DNA of 64,000 nt from Nocardioides ferulae (GTDB taxonomy: Bacteria; Actinomycetota; Actinomycetes; Propionibacteriales; Nocardioidaceae), in the NCBI RefSeq assembly GCF_003660455.1, contig NZ_QZVR01000028.1, positions 1 through 64,000 on the forward strand, in the 5' to 3' direction. How positions within the stretch are numbered: the first letter of the stretch is position 1; the number at the start of each line of letters is the position of its first letter. The notes below the pieces were generated by a model. It saw nothing but the letters and a program-made list of their open reading frames with translations. It made no database searches and was not told where the DNA came from. The position numbers and the translations under genes were made by a program. Shown here one piece after another: positions 18,259 through 26,174 of this stretch.

Positions 18259-19107
18259 GTGACTCCCGTGGCCGCTGCGACCGTTTCTCCTCGTCGGGCC
18301 GTCCCGGCCTCCATCGCGCGACCGGAGTACGTCGACCGGGAGGCGCCCGCGCCCTACACCGGGTCGTTCGTGCAGGACGCCGAGACGATCGAGAAGATGC
18401 GGGTCGCCGGCCGGCTCGCCGCACAGGCCCGCGAGCTCGTGGGCAGCCACGTCGCGCCGGGCGTCACCACCGACGAGCTGGACCGGATCGGCCACGAGTT
18501 CCTCTGCGACCACGGGGCCTACCCCTCGACGCTGGGCTACCGCGGGTTCCCGAAGTCGCTGTGCTCGAGCGTCAACGAGGTGGTCTGCCACGGCATCCCC
18601 GACGCCCGGCCGATCGAGGACGGCGACATCGTCAACATCGACGTCACCGCGTTCCTCGACGGCGTGCACGGCGACACGAACGCCACCTTCCTCGCCGGTG
18701 ACGTCGACGAGGAGTCGCGGCTGCTGGTCGAGCGCACCCGCGAGGCGCTCGAGCGCGGCATCAAGGCGGTGCGACCGGGCCGCCGGATCAACGTGATCGG
18801 CCGGGTGATCGAGTCGTATGCCAGGCGGTTCGGCTACGGGGTGGTGCGCGAGTTCACCGGGCACGGCATCGGCACCGCGTTCCACAGCGGGCTGATCGTG
18901 CCGCACTACGACGACCCCGAGCACGACGAGCTGATCGAGGTCGGCATGACCTTCACGATCGAGCCGATGATCAACCTCGGCACCCACGAGTGGGAGATGT
19001 GGGACGACGGCTGGACCGTCATCACCCGCGACCGGCGCCGCTCGGCGCAGTTCGAGCACACGCTGGTGGTCACGCCGGACGGCGCCGAGGTGCTGACGCT
19101 GCCCTGA
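18259..19107 (+). CDS. map: Type I methionine aminopeptidase
   Basis: The protein has 282 residues. It has the pita-bread aminopeptidase residues: His in NEVVCHGIP, metal-binding Asp in VNIDVT and GDTNATF, His in EFTGHGIGTAFH, and Glu in FTIEPM and QFEHTLVV. It removes the initiator Met in the cytoplasm. An N-terminal extension of about 40 residues before the catalytic core resembles the SH3-binding-like leader of some actinobacterial MapB enzymes. The GTG start follows a TACACT -10 box by 7 bases, giving a leaderless message. Confidence 0.95.
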   Translation: MTPVAAATVSPRRAVPASIARPEYVDREAPAPYTGSFVQDAETIEKMRVAGRLAAQARELVGSHVAPGVTTDELDRIGHEFLCDHGAYPSTLGYRGFPKSLCSSVNEVVCHGIPDARPIEDGDIVNIDVTAFLDGVHGDTNATFLAGDVDEESRLLVERTREALERGIKAVRPGRRINVIGRVIESYARRFGYGVVREFTGHGIGTAFHSGLIVPHYDDPEHDELIEVGMTFTIEPMINLGTHEWEMWDDGWTVITRDRRRSAQFEHTLVVTPDGAEVLTLP

Positions 19108-19206
19108 GGCGCGGCCGGTCTACTGGAGGCCACCCTCGCCCTCGGCCGGCAGTCGAAGCGGGAATGGCGGAAGGCGATCGTCCGGAACCGCGTCTAGCCT
19201 CGCCGC

Positions 19207-19563
19207 ATGGCTATCGCACGCTTCCCGAGCCTCGTGCTCGACTGCCCCGACCCCGGCACCATGGCGCGCTTCTACGGCGCGCTGCTCGACTGGGAGCCCA
19301 AGGTCGACGACGACTGGGCGGAGGTCCGCGCCGACTACGGCCAGGTGCTCTGCTTCCAGCAGGTCGCCGCCTACACGGCTCCGCAGTGGCCGGGCCAGGA
19401 GGTGCCTCAGCAGATGCATCTCGACGTCATGGTCGACGACCTCGACACCGCCGAGGCTGCGGTGCTCGAGCTCGGCGCCACCAAGCACGAGCACCAGCCG
19501 GGCGAGACCTTCCGGGTGTTCCTCGACCCCGCCGGTCACCCGTTCTGCCTCTGCGTCTCCTGA
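19207..19563 (+). CDS. VOC-superfamily (glyoxalase-like) protein
   Basis: The protein has 118 residues with one glyoxalase-like unit: ARFPSLVLDCPDPGTMARFYGALLDWEP, MHLDVMVDDLDTAEAAVLELGATKHEHQPGE and a final FLDPAGHPFCLCVS. This is a common actinobacterial group of unknown substrate. The ATG sits 6 bases after a TAGCCT box with no ribosome-binding site, so it is leaderless. It is a single gene, convergent with the following propeller-protein gene. Confidence 0.85.
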   Translation: MAIARFPSLVLDCPDPGTMARFYGALLDWEPKVDDDWAEVRADYGQVLCFQQVAAYTAPQWPGQEVPQQMHLDVMVDDLDTAEAAVLELGATKHEHQPGETFRVFLDPAGHPFCLCVS

Positions 19564-19575
19564 CCAGCGGGGTCG

Positions 19576-20673
19576 CTACCCAAGCCCCACGTCGCCCTCG
19601 ACCGGCAGCCGCGTGCACCTGAGCGCTGCGACCTCGCAGGTCAACAACCCGTCGCTCGCCGTGCTCACGAGCAGCGCCGCGCCGCTGTCGGCGCCGGCCG
19701 CCCACCGCACCGGCTCGACCGCACCAGCGCCGAGGTCACCGACCGGCGTGGCCCGCCCGTCCTGCCAGATCGCCAGCCCGCCCTGCGACACGATCGCGAT
19801 CCGGTCACCATCCGGCGAGAGGTAGCCCATGCCGTCGACGGTGGCGAGCAGGCGCGCCTGGCCCCCGGTGACGTCGTACAGCCGGCTGCGGCCGTCGCGG
19901 TCGGGCACCAGCACGCGCCCGCCGGCCAGCTGGGCGGCGACACCGTAGCCGTCGCCGGTGGTCGGGAGGCCGAGCACCTGCTCACCGTCCCGCAACTTGA
20001 GGTCGCCGTCCTCGGAGAGCAGGACGCCCTCGGCGCCGACGTCGACCAGGGCCGTGTTCGCGTCGACCGGGAACCGCTGCTCGGTGCCGGGCGTCACGTC
20101 GTGGTCGATGTCGCCATCGTTGTCACGGACCACGGCCTGCCCGTCGGCGACCCAGGCGACGTAGCGGCCGTCGTCGGAGCGGACCAGGGAGCCGTCGGCG
20201 CCGCCGCTCGGTGGCTCCTCCCTCTGCTGGCCGAACCGGCCGTCGTCGTCGACCCAGTGCTCCACGACGACCATCTCGCCCTCGGCGCCCGTGGCGTAGA
20301 CGTGCTCCTCGTCCCAGCCGGCGACCGACTCGACCCGGATGGGGAGACGATGGACCGTCCCGCCGGGGTCGAGGGCCGTGAGCCCGTGGTCCAGCACGAA
20401 CCACTGCGTGGCGGTGAGGGGGTTGGTGTCCGCAGCCTCGCGGCGGTCCGCCGGCAATCGGGCGTCGGCGCCGACCTCCTCTGTCACTTGGGGCACGACG
20501 ACCGCGGTCACCGCCACCGCCGCTGCCGCCCCGACGGCGAGGGCGACCCGGCCCGCGACCCGTTGCCGCCGTGCTCGACGCACCCGGGCCTGGAAGGCGA
20601 CCTGGTCGACGGGGCGCACCTCGACGGCATCGTGGACAGCGGTCAGGGCGTCACGGATCTCGGTTCGGGTCAT
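19576..20673 (-). CDS. Membrane-anchored propeller-like protein, probably regulator of the adjacent ECF sigma factor
   Basis: The protein has 365 residues. An N-terminal cytoplasmic part of about 40 residues (RDALTAVHDAVEVRPVDQVAFQARVRRARRQR) leads to one membrane helix (VALAVGAAAAVAVTAVVVP) and a large exterior domain with propeller-like repeats (TATQWFVLDHGLTALDPGG, GYLSPDGDRIAIVSQGG). The start overlaps the sigma-factor stop by 4 bases. This arrangement is typical of actinobacterial sigma/anti-sigma pairs, with the short N-terminal helix pair binding the sigma factor. No zinc-binding HxxxCxxC motif is present, so anti-sigma function is inference. Confidence 0.75.
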   Translation of the reverse strand: MTRTEIRDALTAVHDAVEVRPVDQVAFQARVRRARRQRVAGRVALAVGAAAAVAVTAVVVPQVTEEVGADARLPADRREAADTNPLTATQWFVLDHGLTALDPGGTVHRLPIRVESVAGWDEEHVYATGAEGEMVVVEHWVDDDGRFGQQREEPPSGGADGSLVRSDDGRYVAWVADGQAVVRDNDGDIDHDVTPGTEQRFPVDANTALVDVGAEGVLLSEDGDLKLRDGEQVLGLPTTGDGYGVAAQLAGGRVLVPDRDGRSRLYDVTGGQARLLATVDGMGYLSPDGDRIAIVSQGGLAIWQDGRATPVGDLGAGAVEPVRWAAGADSGAALLVSTASDGLLTCEVAALRCTRLPVEGDVGLG

Positions 20674-21182
20674 GACTGCTCCTCGGAGACGGCGGCGAGC
20701 TGGAGGTCGGGCAGAGCGACGCGGAGCCGCTTGAGCGCGTGATGGGTCTGGCTCTTCACCGAGCCGGTCGAGCAGCCGAGGACCCGGGCGGTGTCCTCGA
20801 CGCTGAGGTCATCGACGTACCGGAGCACGAGCGTCGCCCGCATCCGCGGCGGCAGCCGACGGACCGCGGCCCACAGGGCGAGCTGGTCGGCGCGGACGTC
20901 GAGGCCACCACCGTGCCCGGCGTCGGGCAGCTCGGCCGTGCTGACCTCGCGCCCACGCCTCCGCCACTGCCGTTGCACGGCCCGGGCCATCACCTGCCGG
21001 ACGTAGGCGTCGGCGGCTCCCTTGTCGCGCAGCGACCCCCAGCGAGCGCAGGTGCTGGCCAGCGCGTCCTGCAGCAGGTCCTCGGCCTGCACGGGATCAC
21101 CGGCCAGCAGGTACGCGGTGCGAAAGAGCGGGCCGTAGCGGGCGGCCATGAAGTCTTCGAACCGGATCTCGGGCGCACTCAT
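20670..21182 (-). CDS. ECF RNA polymerase sigma factor (SigE-family)
   Basis: The protein has 170 residues. Region 2 reads FEDFMAARYGPLFRTAYLLAGDPVQAEDLLQDALAS, and region 4 reads LPPRMRATLVLRYVDDLSVEDTARVLGCSTGSVKSQTHHALKRL, an HTH that reads the -35 element. This is the short group 4 sigma factor architecture, with the conserved LQDA and GSVKSQ motifs of the SigE/SCO family common in actinobacteria. It is translationally coupled to the downstream membrane propeller protein, which probably senses a cell-surface signal and controls it. Confidence 0.93.
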   Translation of the reverse strand: MSAPEIRFEDFMAARYGPLFRTAYLLAGDPVQAEDLLQDALASTCARWGSLRDKGAADAYVRQVMARAVQRQWRRRGREVSTAELPDAGHGGGLDVRADQLALWAAVRRLPPRMRATLVLRYVDDLSVEDTARVLGCSTGSVKSQTHHALKRLRVALPDLQLAAVSEEQS

Positions 21183-21290
21183 GGTGCCTCGCAGCTGGTC
21201 ACGGTGGTGATCAAGGTGATGGTCACGATGAACAAGGAGCCGCGAGCGGGCTCGCAGGTTGAGTGGGCCCGCGAAGTGCGTGCTCGCGCG

Positions 21291-21755
21291 TCAGCGCAGC
21301 TCGTCGTACGACGCCTCGCCGATCTCGGCCAGCCGCCGCTCCACCCGCAGCACCGCGACCTCGTGTTCGGGGTCGCCGCTCATGGCGGCGGCCAGGCGCA
21401 GGTGCGGGAGGGCGTCGGCGAAGCGGGACTGGCGCTCCAGGCTGCGGCCGAGCGCGTGGCGCGCCCAGTCGTCGTCCGGGTTCTCCTCGACCAGCCCGCG
21501 CAGCTCCTCCTCGGCACGCTGCAGCTGGGCGCGCAGCAGGAACGCCCAGGCTCGCAGCGACCGCAGCCCGGTGTTGCCGGGGTCGGCCTCGAGCGCGGGC
21601 TCGATCACCTCGAGGGCCTCGCGCGGGGCGCGGCGGGCGAGCAGGTCGTGGGCGACGCGGTACGCCGACTCGTGGCCCTGGCCGGGGAAGACCAGCGGCG
21701 GTGCCTGCAGCTCTGCCTGGTCGATCTGATCGGCCTGGTCGTTCTCATCGGTCAC
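21291..21755 (-). CDS. Tetratricopeptide-repeat protein
   Basis: The protein has 154 residues. After an acidic N-terminus it has about three TPR-like helical pairs: AHDLLARRAPREALEVIEPALEADPGNTGLRSLRAWAFLL, AQLQRAEEELRGLVEENPDDDWARHALGRSLERQSRFADALPHL. It is cytoplasmic, with no signal peptide, and is probably a protein-protein interaction scaffold. The GTG start leads directly into the acidic leader. It has no operon partner: it is divergent from the CapA gene and 108 bp from the sigma factor. Confidence 0.8.
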   Translation of the reverse strand: MTDENDQADQIDQAELQAPPLVFPGQGHESAYRVAHDLLARRAPREALEVIEPALEADPGNTGLRSLRAWAFLLRAQLQRAEEELRGLVEENPDDDWARHALGRSLERQSRFADALPHLRLAAAMSGDPEHEVAVLRVERRLAEIGEASYDELR

Positions 21756-21819
21756 GCGTCCAAGTTAGCGACCCGCGCGAGCCCCGTCTTGCCTCGCACC
21801 TCATGGCTATCGTCGCCGC

Positions 21820-22986
21820 ATGCTCCCGGGCCACCGCCAACGTCGTCGCCGCCGCCGTGCGGTCGCGGTGCTGGCCGGAGTCCTGCTGGCGGTCGGGGTC
21901 GGTTGCTCGGCCGAGCGGCCCGAGGGGTCGCCCGATCCCTCACCGGCACCCTCGCCCACCTCTCCGGCCACCGCTTCCCCGTCCGCCCCGGACGCGACAC
22001 CGGAGCAACCGCCGCGACCGCTGACCATCGCGGTGGCCGGCGACGTGCACTTCGAGGGGGCGCTGCGCGGGCGTCTGGCCGACCCCACGACGGCCCTGGC
22101 CCCGGCGACCCGCGCCCTGGCCGCGGCGGACCTGGCCGTGGTCAACCTCGAGACCTCCCTCGGCAACGGCGGTCGGCCCGAGCCCGGCAAGCGATACCCG
22201 TTCCAGGCGCCGGTGAGCGCGCTCGCGGCCCTGCGCGAGGCCGGCGTCGACGTGGCCACGATGGCCAACAACCACGCGCTGGACTTCGGCCGGGAGCCGC
22301 TGCCGGGCGTCTTCTCGGCCATCCGCGAGGCCCGGGCCGCCGACCCCCGGCTCAGCGTCGTGGGCCTCGGCCGCAACGTCCGCGAGGCCTTCCGGCCCTC
22401 CCGCCACGTCGTGGACGGCACGGTCGTCGCCACCCTGGGGGCCACGCTGGCGGACACCGACCCCACCGCCGACCGGACCGGGCACTGGGCGGCCACGGTC
22501 GACTCCCCCGGCACCGCGGACGCGATGGACCCCACCCGGCTGCTGCGCTCGGCCAGGGCCGCCGCCCGGTCGGCCGACGTGGTCCTCGTCTACCTGCACT
22601 GGGGAGTCCAGGGCGAGGCCTGCCCGACCGAGGGGCAGCGGACCCTCGCCACCCGGCTGGTGCGGGCCGGCGCCGACATCATCGTCGGGAGCCACGCCCA
22701 CCGGCTGCAGGGCGACGGCCGGGTCGGGCCGGGCTACGTTGCCTACGGGCTGGGCAACTACGCCTGGTACACCCCCTCCGAGGAGGCCACCGGCGTGCTG
22801 ACCCTCACCGTGCGACCCGCAGCCGCTCCGGCCGGGCGCGCGCGGGTTGCCGACGCGTCATGGACGCCGGCCCGCATCGGCGCCAGCGGACTGCCCGAGG
22901 AGGTCACCGGCCCCGAAGCCCCCGACTTCCAGAGCCGCCTGGCCGGCCTCCGGGCCTGCGCCGGATTCGACCGCGCCGGCCGGTGA
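21820..22986 (+). CDS. CapA-family lipoprotein (poly-gamma-glutamate/PGA_cap metallophosphoesterase fold)
   Basis: The protein has 388 residues. A very basic leader (HRQRRRRRR), a hydrophobic segment and the lipobox AVGVGC indicate surface anchoring. The domain shows the CapA signatures AVAGDVHFEGAL, VVNLETSLGNGG, MANNHALDFG, VVLVYLHWGVQGE and IIVGSHAHRLQG, with metal-ligand Asp, Asn and His of the calcineurin-like fold. In polyglutamate-making bacteria CapA helps anchor or export the polymer; most actinobacterial homologues have no capB/capC neighbours, as here, so the role is open. The start follows TATCGT by 6 bases (leaderless). Confidence 0.87.
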   Translation: MLPGHRQRRRRRRAVAVLAGVLLAVGVGCSAERPEGSPDPSPAPSPTSPATASPSAPDATPEQPPRPLTIAVAGDVHFEGALRGRLADPTTALAPATRALAAADLAVVNLETSLGNGGRPEPGKRYPFQAPVSALAALREAGVDVATMANNHALDFGREPLPGVFSAIREARAADPRLSVVGLGRNVREAFRPSRHVVDGTVVATLGATLADTDPTADRTGHWAATVDSPGTADAMDPTRLLRSARAAARSADVVLVYLHWGVQGEACPTEGQRTLATRLVRAGADIIVGSHAHRLQGDGRVGPGYVAYGLGNYAWYTPSEEATGVLTLTVRPAAAPAGRARVADASWTPARIGASGLPEEVTGPEAPDFQSRLAGLRACAGFDRAGR

Positions 22987-22999
22987 GGCCGTGACCGGC

Positions 23000-23005
23000 T
23001 ATCCT
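23000..23005 (+). promoter_or_regulatory. -10 box of the RNase P RNA gene
   Basis: TATCCT, followed after 6 bases by the G that opens helix P1 of the RNA. No clear -35 element is visible. Confidence 0.5.
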
Positions 23006-23011
23006 CAGCAT

Positions 23012-23430
23012 GCGGATGGGCTGGCCGGGCGATCGCGCCGCCGTCTCCTCGGAGCCGGCGTCGAGGAAGGTCCGGGCTCCACAGGGCAAGGTGGTGGGTA
23101 ACACCCACCCGGGGCAACCCGCGGGAAAGTGCCACAGAGAACAGACCGCCACCGCAGGCTCCGGCCCGCGGCGGTAAGGGTGAAACGGTGGTGCAAGAGA
23201 CCACCAGCGACCCGGGCGACCGGGCCGGCTCGGCAAACCCCACCTGGAGCAAGGTCAAGAAGTCGAGTGCCTCCGGGCACCCGGCGCGCGCACGTTCGAG
23301 GGCGGCCCGCCCGAGTGCGCGGGTAGACCGCTGGAGGCTGTCGGCAACGGCAGCCGTAGATGGATGGTCGCCGCCCGCCCCTCGCGAGGGGGTCGGGTAC
23401 AGAACCCGGCCTACAGGCCAGCCCGTCCGC
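23012..23430 (+). ncRNA. rnpB: RNase P RNA, bacterial type A
   Basis: The 5' GCGGATGGGCTGG pairs with the 3' CCAGCCCGTCCGC to form helix P1. The conserved core is plain: GAGGAAGGTCCGGGCTCCACAG near 23065, then AGTGCCACAGAGAACAGACCGCC, GGTAAGGGTGAAACGGTG, and near the end the paired GCAACGGCAG and TACAGAACCCGGCCTACAG blocks. The RNA is the catalytic subunit that removes tRNA 5' leaders. Length about 419 nt, normal for high-GC Gram-positives. It has its own -10 box. Confidence 0.97.
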
Positions 23431-23504
23431 ACCACCCCATCTGATCTGCATCGGCGCGACCACGACAACTGACATCAGCGCCTCGCACCGACTGGAGGCT
23501 GGGT

Positions 23505-23524
23505 GATATCGTCGGGTAGATATC
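23505..23524 (+). promoter_or_regulatory. Tandem GATATC operator candidate of the toxin-antitoxin pair
   Basis: Two palindromic GATATC hexamers (23505-23510 and 23519-23524), each followed by G, are spaced 14 bp centre to centre, just before the GGAGGTGATC ribosome-binding site of the antitoxin. Ribbon-helix-helix antitoxins usually bind such paired short repeats to repress their own promoter. Confidence 0.5.
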
Positions 23525-23537
23525 GGAGGTGATCGCC

Positions 23538-23765
23538 GTGGAGCAGATCCTGATCCGCAACCTGCCGCCTGGCACCAAGGCCAAGTTGAAGGCTCGCGCT
23601 GGCCAGCATCGTCGAAACACCGAGGCTGAAGTGCGAGCCATCCTCATCGAAGCCCTGGAGCGCGAGCCCCTCACCCTGGTCGACCTTCTCAGCACCGACG
23701 AGGGCGCAGACATCGACTTCGAGCCCGGCCGCCTCGGCCTCACGGCCCGCCTGCCCAAGCTGTGA
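23538..23765 (+). CDS. FitA-like ribbon-helix-helix antitoxin
   Basis: The protein has 75 residues. The N-terminal strand and helices read VEQILIRNLPPGTKAKLKARAGQHRRNTEAEVRAILIEAL, the FitA/VapB ribbon-helix-helix pattern (QILIRNLP beta strand, then two helices with Arg-Asn-Thr-Glu-x-Glu-Val-Arg). The C-terminal part, ending FEPGRLGLTARLPKL, should wrap the toxin. The GTG at 23538 is preferred over 23529 because a perfect GGAGGTGATC ribosome-binding site lies 8 bases before it and overlaps the upstream GTG. It overlaps the toxin gene by 4 bases (GTGA). Codon use is slightly less GC-extreme than the neighbours, as expected for an acquired module. Confidence 0.9.
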   Translation: MEQILIRNLPPGTKAKLKARAGQHRRNTEAEVRAILIEALEREPLTLVDLLSTDEGADIDFEPGRLGLTARLPKL

Positions 23766-24175
23766 GGTACCTGCTCGACACGAATGTGGTCTCGGCCTTG
23801 CGGGTGCGCGGACGCAATCCGGCAGTCGAAGCCTGGGCTGCGTCCGTCGCCATCGACGACCAGTTCGTCACCGCGACCACGGTTGCCGAGATCGAACGTG
23901 GTGTGGCCGCCTTGGAGCGGTCCGACACCCAACAAGGAGTGGTGCTCCGCCGCTGGTTCACCGATCGAGTGCTGCCCGCCTTCGCTGGTCGCGTCCTGCC
24001 GTTCGATCTGGCTGCAGCACGCGTCCTGGCGACCTACCGAGTTCCCGAGCAAGCCCCGCTTGACGATGCCCTCATCGCTGCCGTCGCACAAGCGAACGAG
24101 CTCGTGGTCGCGACCCGCAACACCAAGCACTTCGAGCCTCTCGGGGTACAACTCGTCGACCCGTGGGACACCTGA
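23762..24175 (+). CDS. PIN-domain ribonuclease toxin (VapC/FitB type)
   Basis: The protein has 137 residues. PIN-domain acidic residues are in place: Asp in YLLDTNVVSAL (start), Glu in ATTVAEIERGV, Asp in PLDDALIAA and the Asn/Thr in VATRNTKHF. VapC-type toxins cut tRNA or rRNA until neutralised by the antitoxin. The GTG overlaps the antitoxin stop by 4 bases, giving translational coupling. The pair sits directly downstream of rnpB, between it and a SnoaL-like gene, without repeats or an integrase; its arrival route is unclear. Confidence 0.92.
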   Translation: MRYLLDTNVVSALRVRGRNPAVEAWAASVAIDDQFVTATTVAEIERGVAALERSDTQQGVVLRRWFTDRVLPAFAGRVLPFDLAAARVLATYRVPEQAPLDDALIAAVAQANELVVATRNTKHFEPLGVQLVDPWDT

Positions 24176-24223
24176 GGTCGGCCCGCGTGGCCAGCCGCCG
24201 GCTGTTCGACGGCACCCGAAGCG

Positions 24224-24598
24224 CTATTTCGGCCGCGGCCGGAACCCCGAGCACATGATGCGCAGGTACGACAGCCGTCCGTCGGCCACCCGGTAGTAGG
24301 CCTGCTGCTCCGCCACCTGTGGCCCGGCGTCATTGAGCAGCTGGAACCGGTAGGCGACGCGAGCGACGTCGGCGACGTCCTCCCCGTGCTCGACGCTGGT
24401 CACCTCCTCGATCCGGTCGGTGTCCTCGAACCAGTGGTCGAGAAGGACACCGACGACCTGGGCGGGGTCGCTGGCCTCCCACGACCGTCCGGGCGTGAGC
24501 CCACGGAAGTCGACGTCGGGGGCGAGCAGGGCTGCGAGCGCAGCCCGGTCGTGTGAGGCGATCGCGTCGACGAACCGCGCAGCGAGGTCCTGGCTCAT
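24224..24598 (-). CDS. SnoaL-like (NTF2-fold) protein
   Basis: The protein has 124 residues. The sequence LAARFVDAIASHDRAALAALLAPDVDFRGLTPGRSWEASDPAQVVGVLLDHW, followed by FQLLNDAGPQVAEQQAYYRVADGRLSYLRIMCSGF, fits the cone-like NTF2/SnoaL fold used for small hydrophobic ligands, in enzymes or binding proteins. ATG at 24598 is chosen because the first helix begins there. Upstream in-frame starts add unrelated sequence. It lies 62 bp after the RNB ribonuclease gene on the same strand. Substrate unknown. Confidence 0.8.
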   Translation of the reverse strand: MSQDLAARFVDAIASHDRAALAALLAPDVDFRGLTPGRSWEASDPAQVVGVLLDHWFEDTDRIEEVTSVEHGEDVADVARVAYRFQLLNDAGPQVAEQQAYYRVADGRLSYLRIMCSGFRPRPK

Positions 24599-24660
24599 GC
24601 GTGACTCCCGTCGGTAGCGGCTGCACCCAGGATGGACCCCGGCACACCCCGAGCGCATCC

Positions 24661-26109
24661 TCACGCCAGCGTGAACTCCACCTTCCGCGACTCCACATCG
24701 GCCACCGCCAGCCGCACTCGCACGTCGGTGCCCAGCGGCAGCTCCCGCTCGCCCGAGACCCGGGCCTCGATGGCCGGCTCCGAGACGGTCACGGTGCCGC
24801 GGCGGGGGTCCTTGTCGTTGACGTCGACGACGACCGCGTCGAAGGTGTCACCGATCCGGTCCCGCAGGACACCCGCCTCGACCAGGTCGACGATCGCGTT
24901 CTCGTAGGCGTTGGCGCGCCGGCCCGACTCGGCGAGGGTGGCCGGCAGTCCGGGCAGCGCCGCACGCACCCACTCGGGCACCTCCCCACCGGCACACAGC
25001 GCCAGACAGACCTCGGCGGCGTACCGGTCTCCGAGCCGGCGCAGCGGCGCCGTGACGTGGGCGTACTCGGAGGCCAGCGCGGCGTGCTGCGGCTCGGCCG
25101 GCATCTCGCCGTCGAACGCGGCGTACCCGCTGCCGCGCAGCAACCGAGTGCTGGCCACCAGCATCGCCGCGTGCTCGGCCCGCGAAGGGTCCAGCGAGCG
25201 GATGAAGTCGGGATAGAGCAGCTCGGCCGGCCAGTCCAGGCCGAGGGCGCGAGCCGTGCGGTGCAGTCGCTGGACGTCGCGCGGGTCGGGGGTGGGCAGC
25301 GTGCGCAGCAGCCCGACGCGGGCGTAGACCATCAGCGAGGCCGCCGCGAACCCGGTGAGCAGCGACATCTGCGCGTTCCACTCCTCCACCGGCAGCAGCT
25401 CGCGGAAGCGCAGCCGCCAGCGGTCGCCCGAGGCCTCGATCTCCTGCTCGGGCAGCGGCAGCGACACCCCGCCGCGCTCGGCCTCCCGTGCCAGCCGCAG
25501 CCGGCCGAGCTCGGCGAGCAGCATCAGCGACTCCTCCGCATGGCCGCCGTCGATGGCGCGCTGCGCGGCCTCGTAGTCGAGCTGGGCCCGCGAACGCACC
25601 ATGGCCCGCTCCACGCGGACGTCGGTGCGGCTGCCGTCGGCGTCGGTCTCGATGGTCCACAGCACCGCCGGCCGGTCCACGCCCGGCAGCAGCGAGGCGG
25701 CGTCCTCGGAGATCGGCTTCGGGTGCAGCGGCACCTTCGAGTCGGCCCCGTAGAGCGTCTCCCCGCGCCGGTTCGCCTCCAGGTCGACCGGGTCGCCGGC
25801 GGTGAGGAACGCGGCGACGTCGGCGATCGCGTAGTGCAGCACGTAGCCGCTGCCCCGCCGCTCCAGGTGCAGCGCCTGGTCGAGGTCGCGAGCACCGGGC
25901 GGGTCGATGGTCACGAACGGCAGCTCGGTGCGGTCCAGCGTCGGGACGCGCGGTGCCGCTGCCGCCGCTGCGGCCGCCGCCTCGACGTCGGGTGGGAAGT
26001 CGGGGGTCACCCCCAGTTCGCTGCGGATCCGGGTGACACCCTCGCGCAGGGCGTGGGCGGCGACGCCGTCGTCGACGCTGCGGAGACGGACCACACGACT
26101 GCTCGGCAT
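24661..26109 (-). CDS. RNB-domain ribonuclease (RNase II/R-like)
   Basis: The protein has 482 residues. The catalytic RNB block contains PFVTIDPPGARDLDQALHL with the metal-ligand Asp residues, YAIADVAAFL, LYGADSKVPLHPKPISEDAASLLPGVDRPA and SRAQLDYEAAQ. It is a 3'-5' exoribonuclease core but lacks the cold-shock and S1 RNA-binding domains of RNase R, as do several compact actinobacterial homologues. A region of Ala repeats precedes the RNB domain. It is divergent from yaaA; the 65-bp gap contains the yaaA promoter. Confidence 0.92.
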   Translation of the reverse strand: MPSSRVVRLRSVDDGVAAHALREGVTRIRSELGVTPDFPPDVEAAAAAAAAAPRVPTLDRTELPFVTIDPPGARDLDQALHLERRGSGYVLHYAIADVAAFLTAGDPVDLEANRRGETLYGADSKVPLHPKPISEDAASLLPGVDRPAVLWTIETDADGSRTDVRVERAMVRSRAQLDYEAAQRAIDGGHAEESLMLLAELGRLRLAREAERGGVSLPLPEQEIEASGDRWRLRFRELLPVEEWNAQMSLLTGFAAASLMVYARVGLLRTLPTPDPRDVQRLHRTARALGLDWPAELLYPDFIRSLDPSRAEHAAMLVASTRLLRGSGYAAFDGEMPAEPQHAALASEYAHVTAPLRRLGDRYAAEVCLALCAGGEVPEWVRAALPGLPATLAESGRRANAYENAIVDLVEAGVLRDRIGDTFDAVVVDVNDKDPRRGTVTVSEPAIEARVSGERELPLGTDVRVRLAVADVESRKVEFTLA

Positions 26110-26174
26110 GACCCGACCCTAACGAGGCGGGGTCAAGGCGAACGTGCACGAGGTGCTCCCTAGGCTTGACCCTC

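Noticed and set aside
23538..24175. Part of a genomic island
   Set aside because: Only the two toxin-antitoxin genes stand out; flanking genes are core and there is no integrase, tRNA gene or direct repeat.
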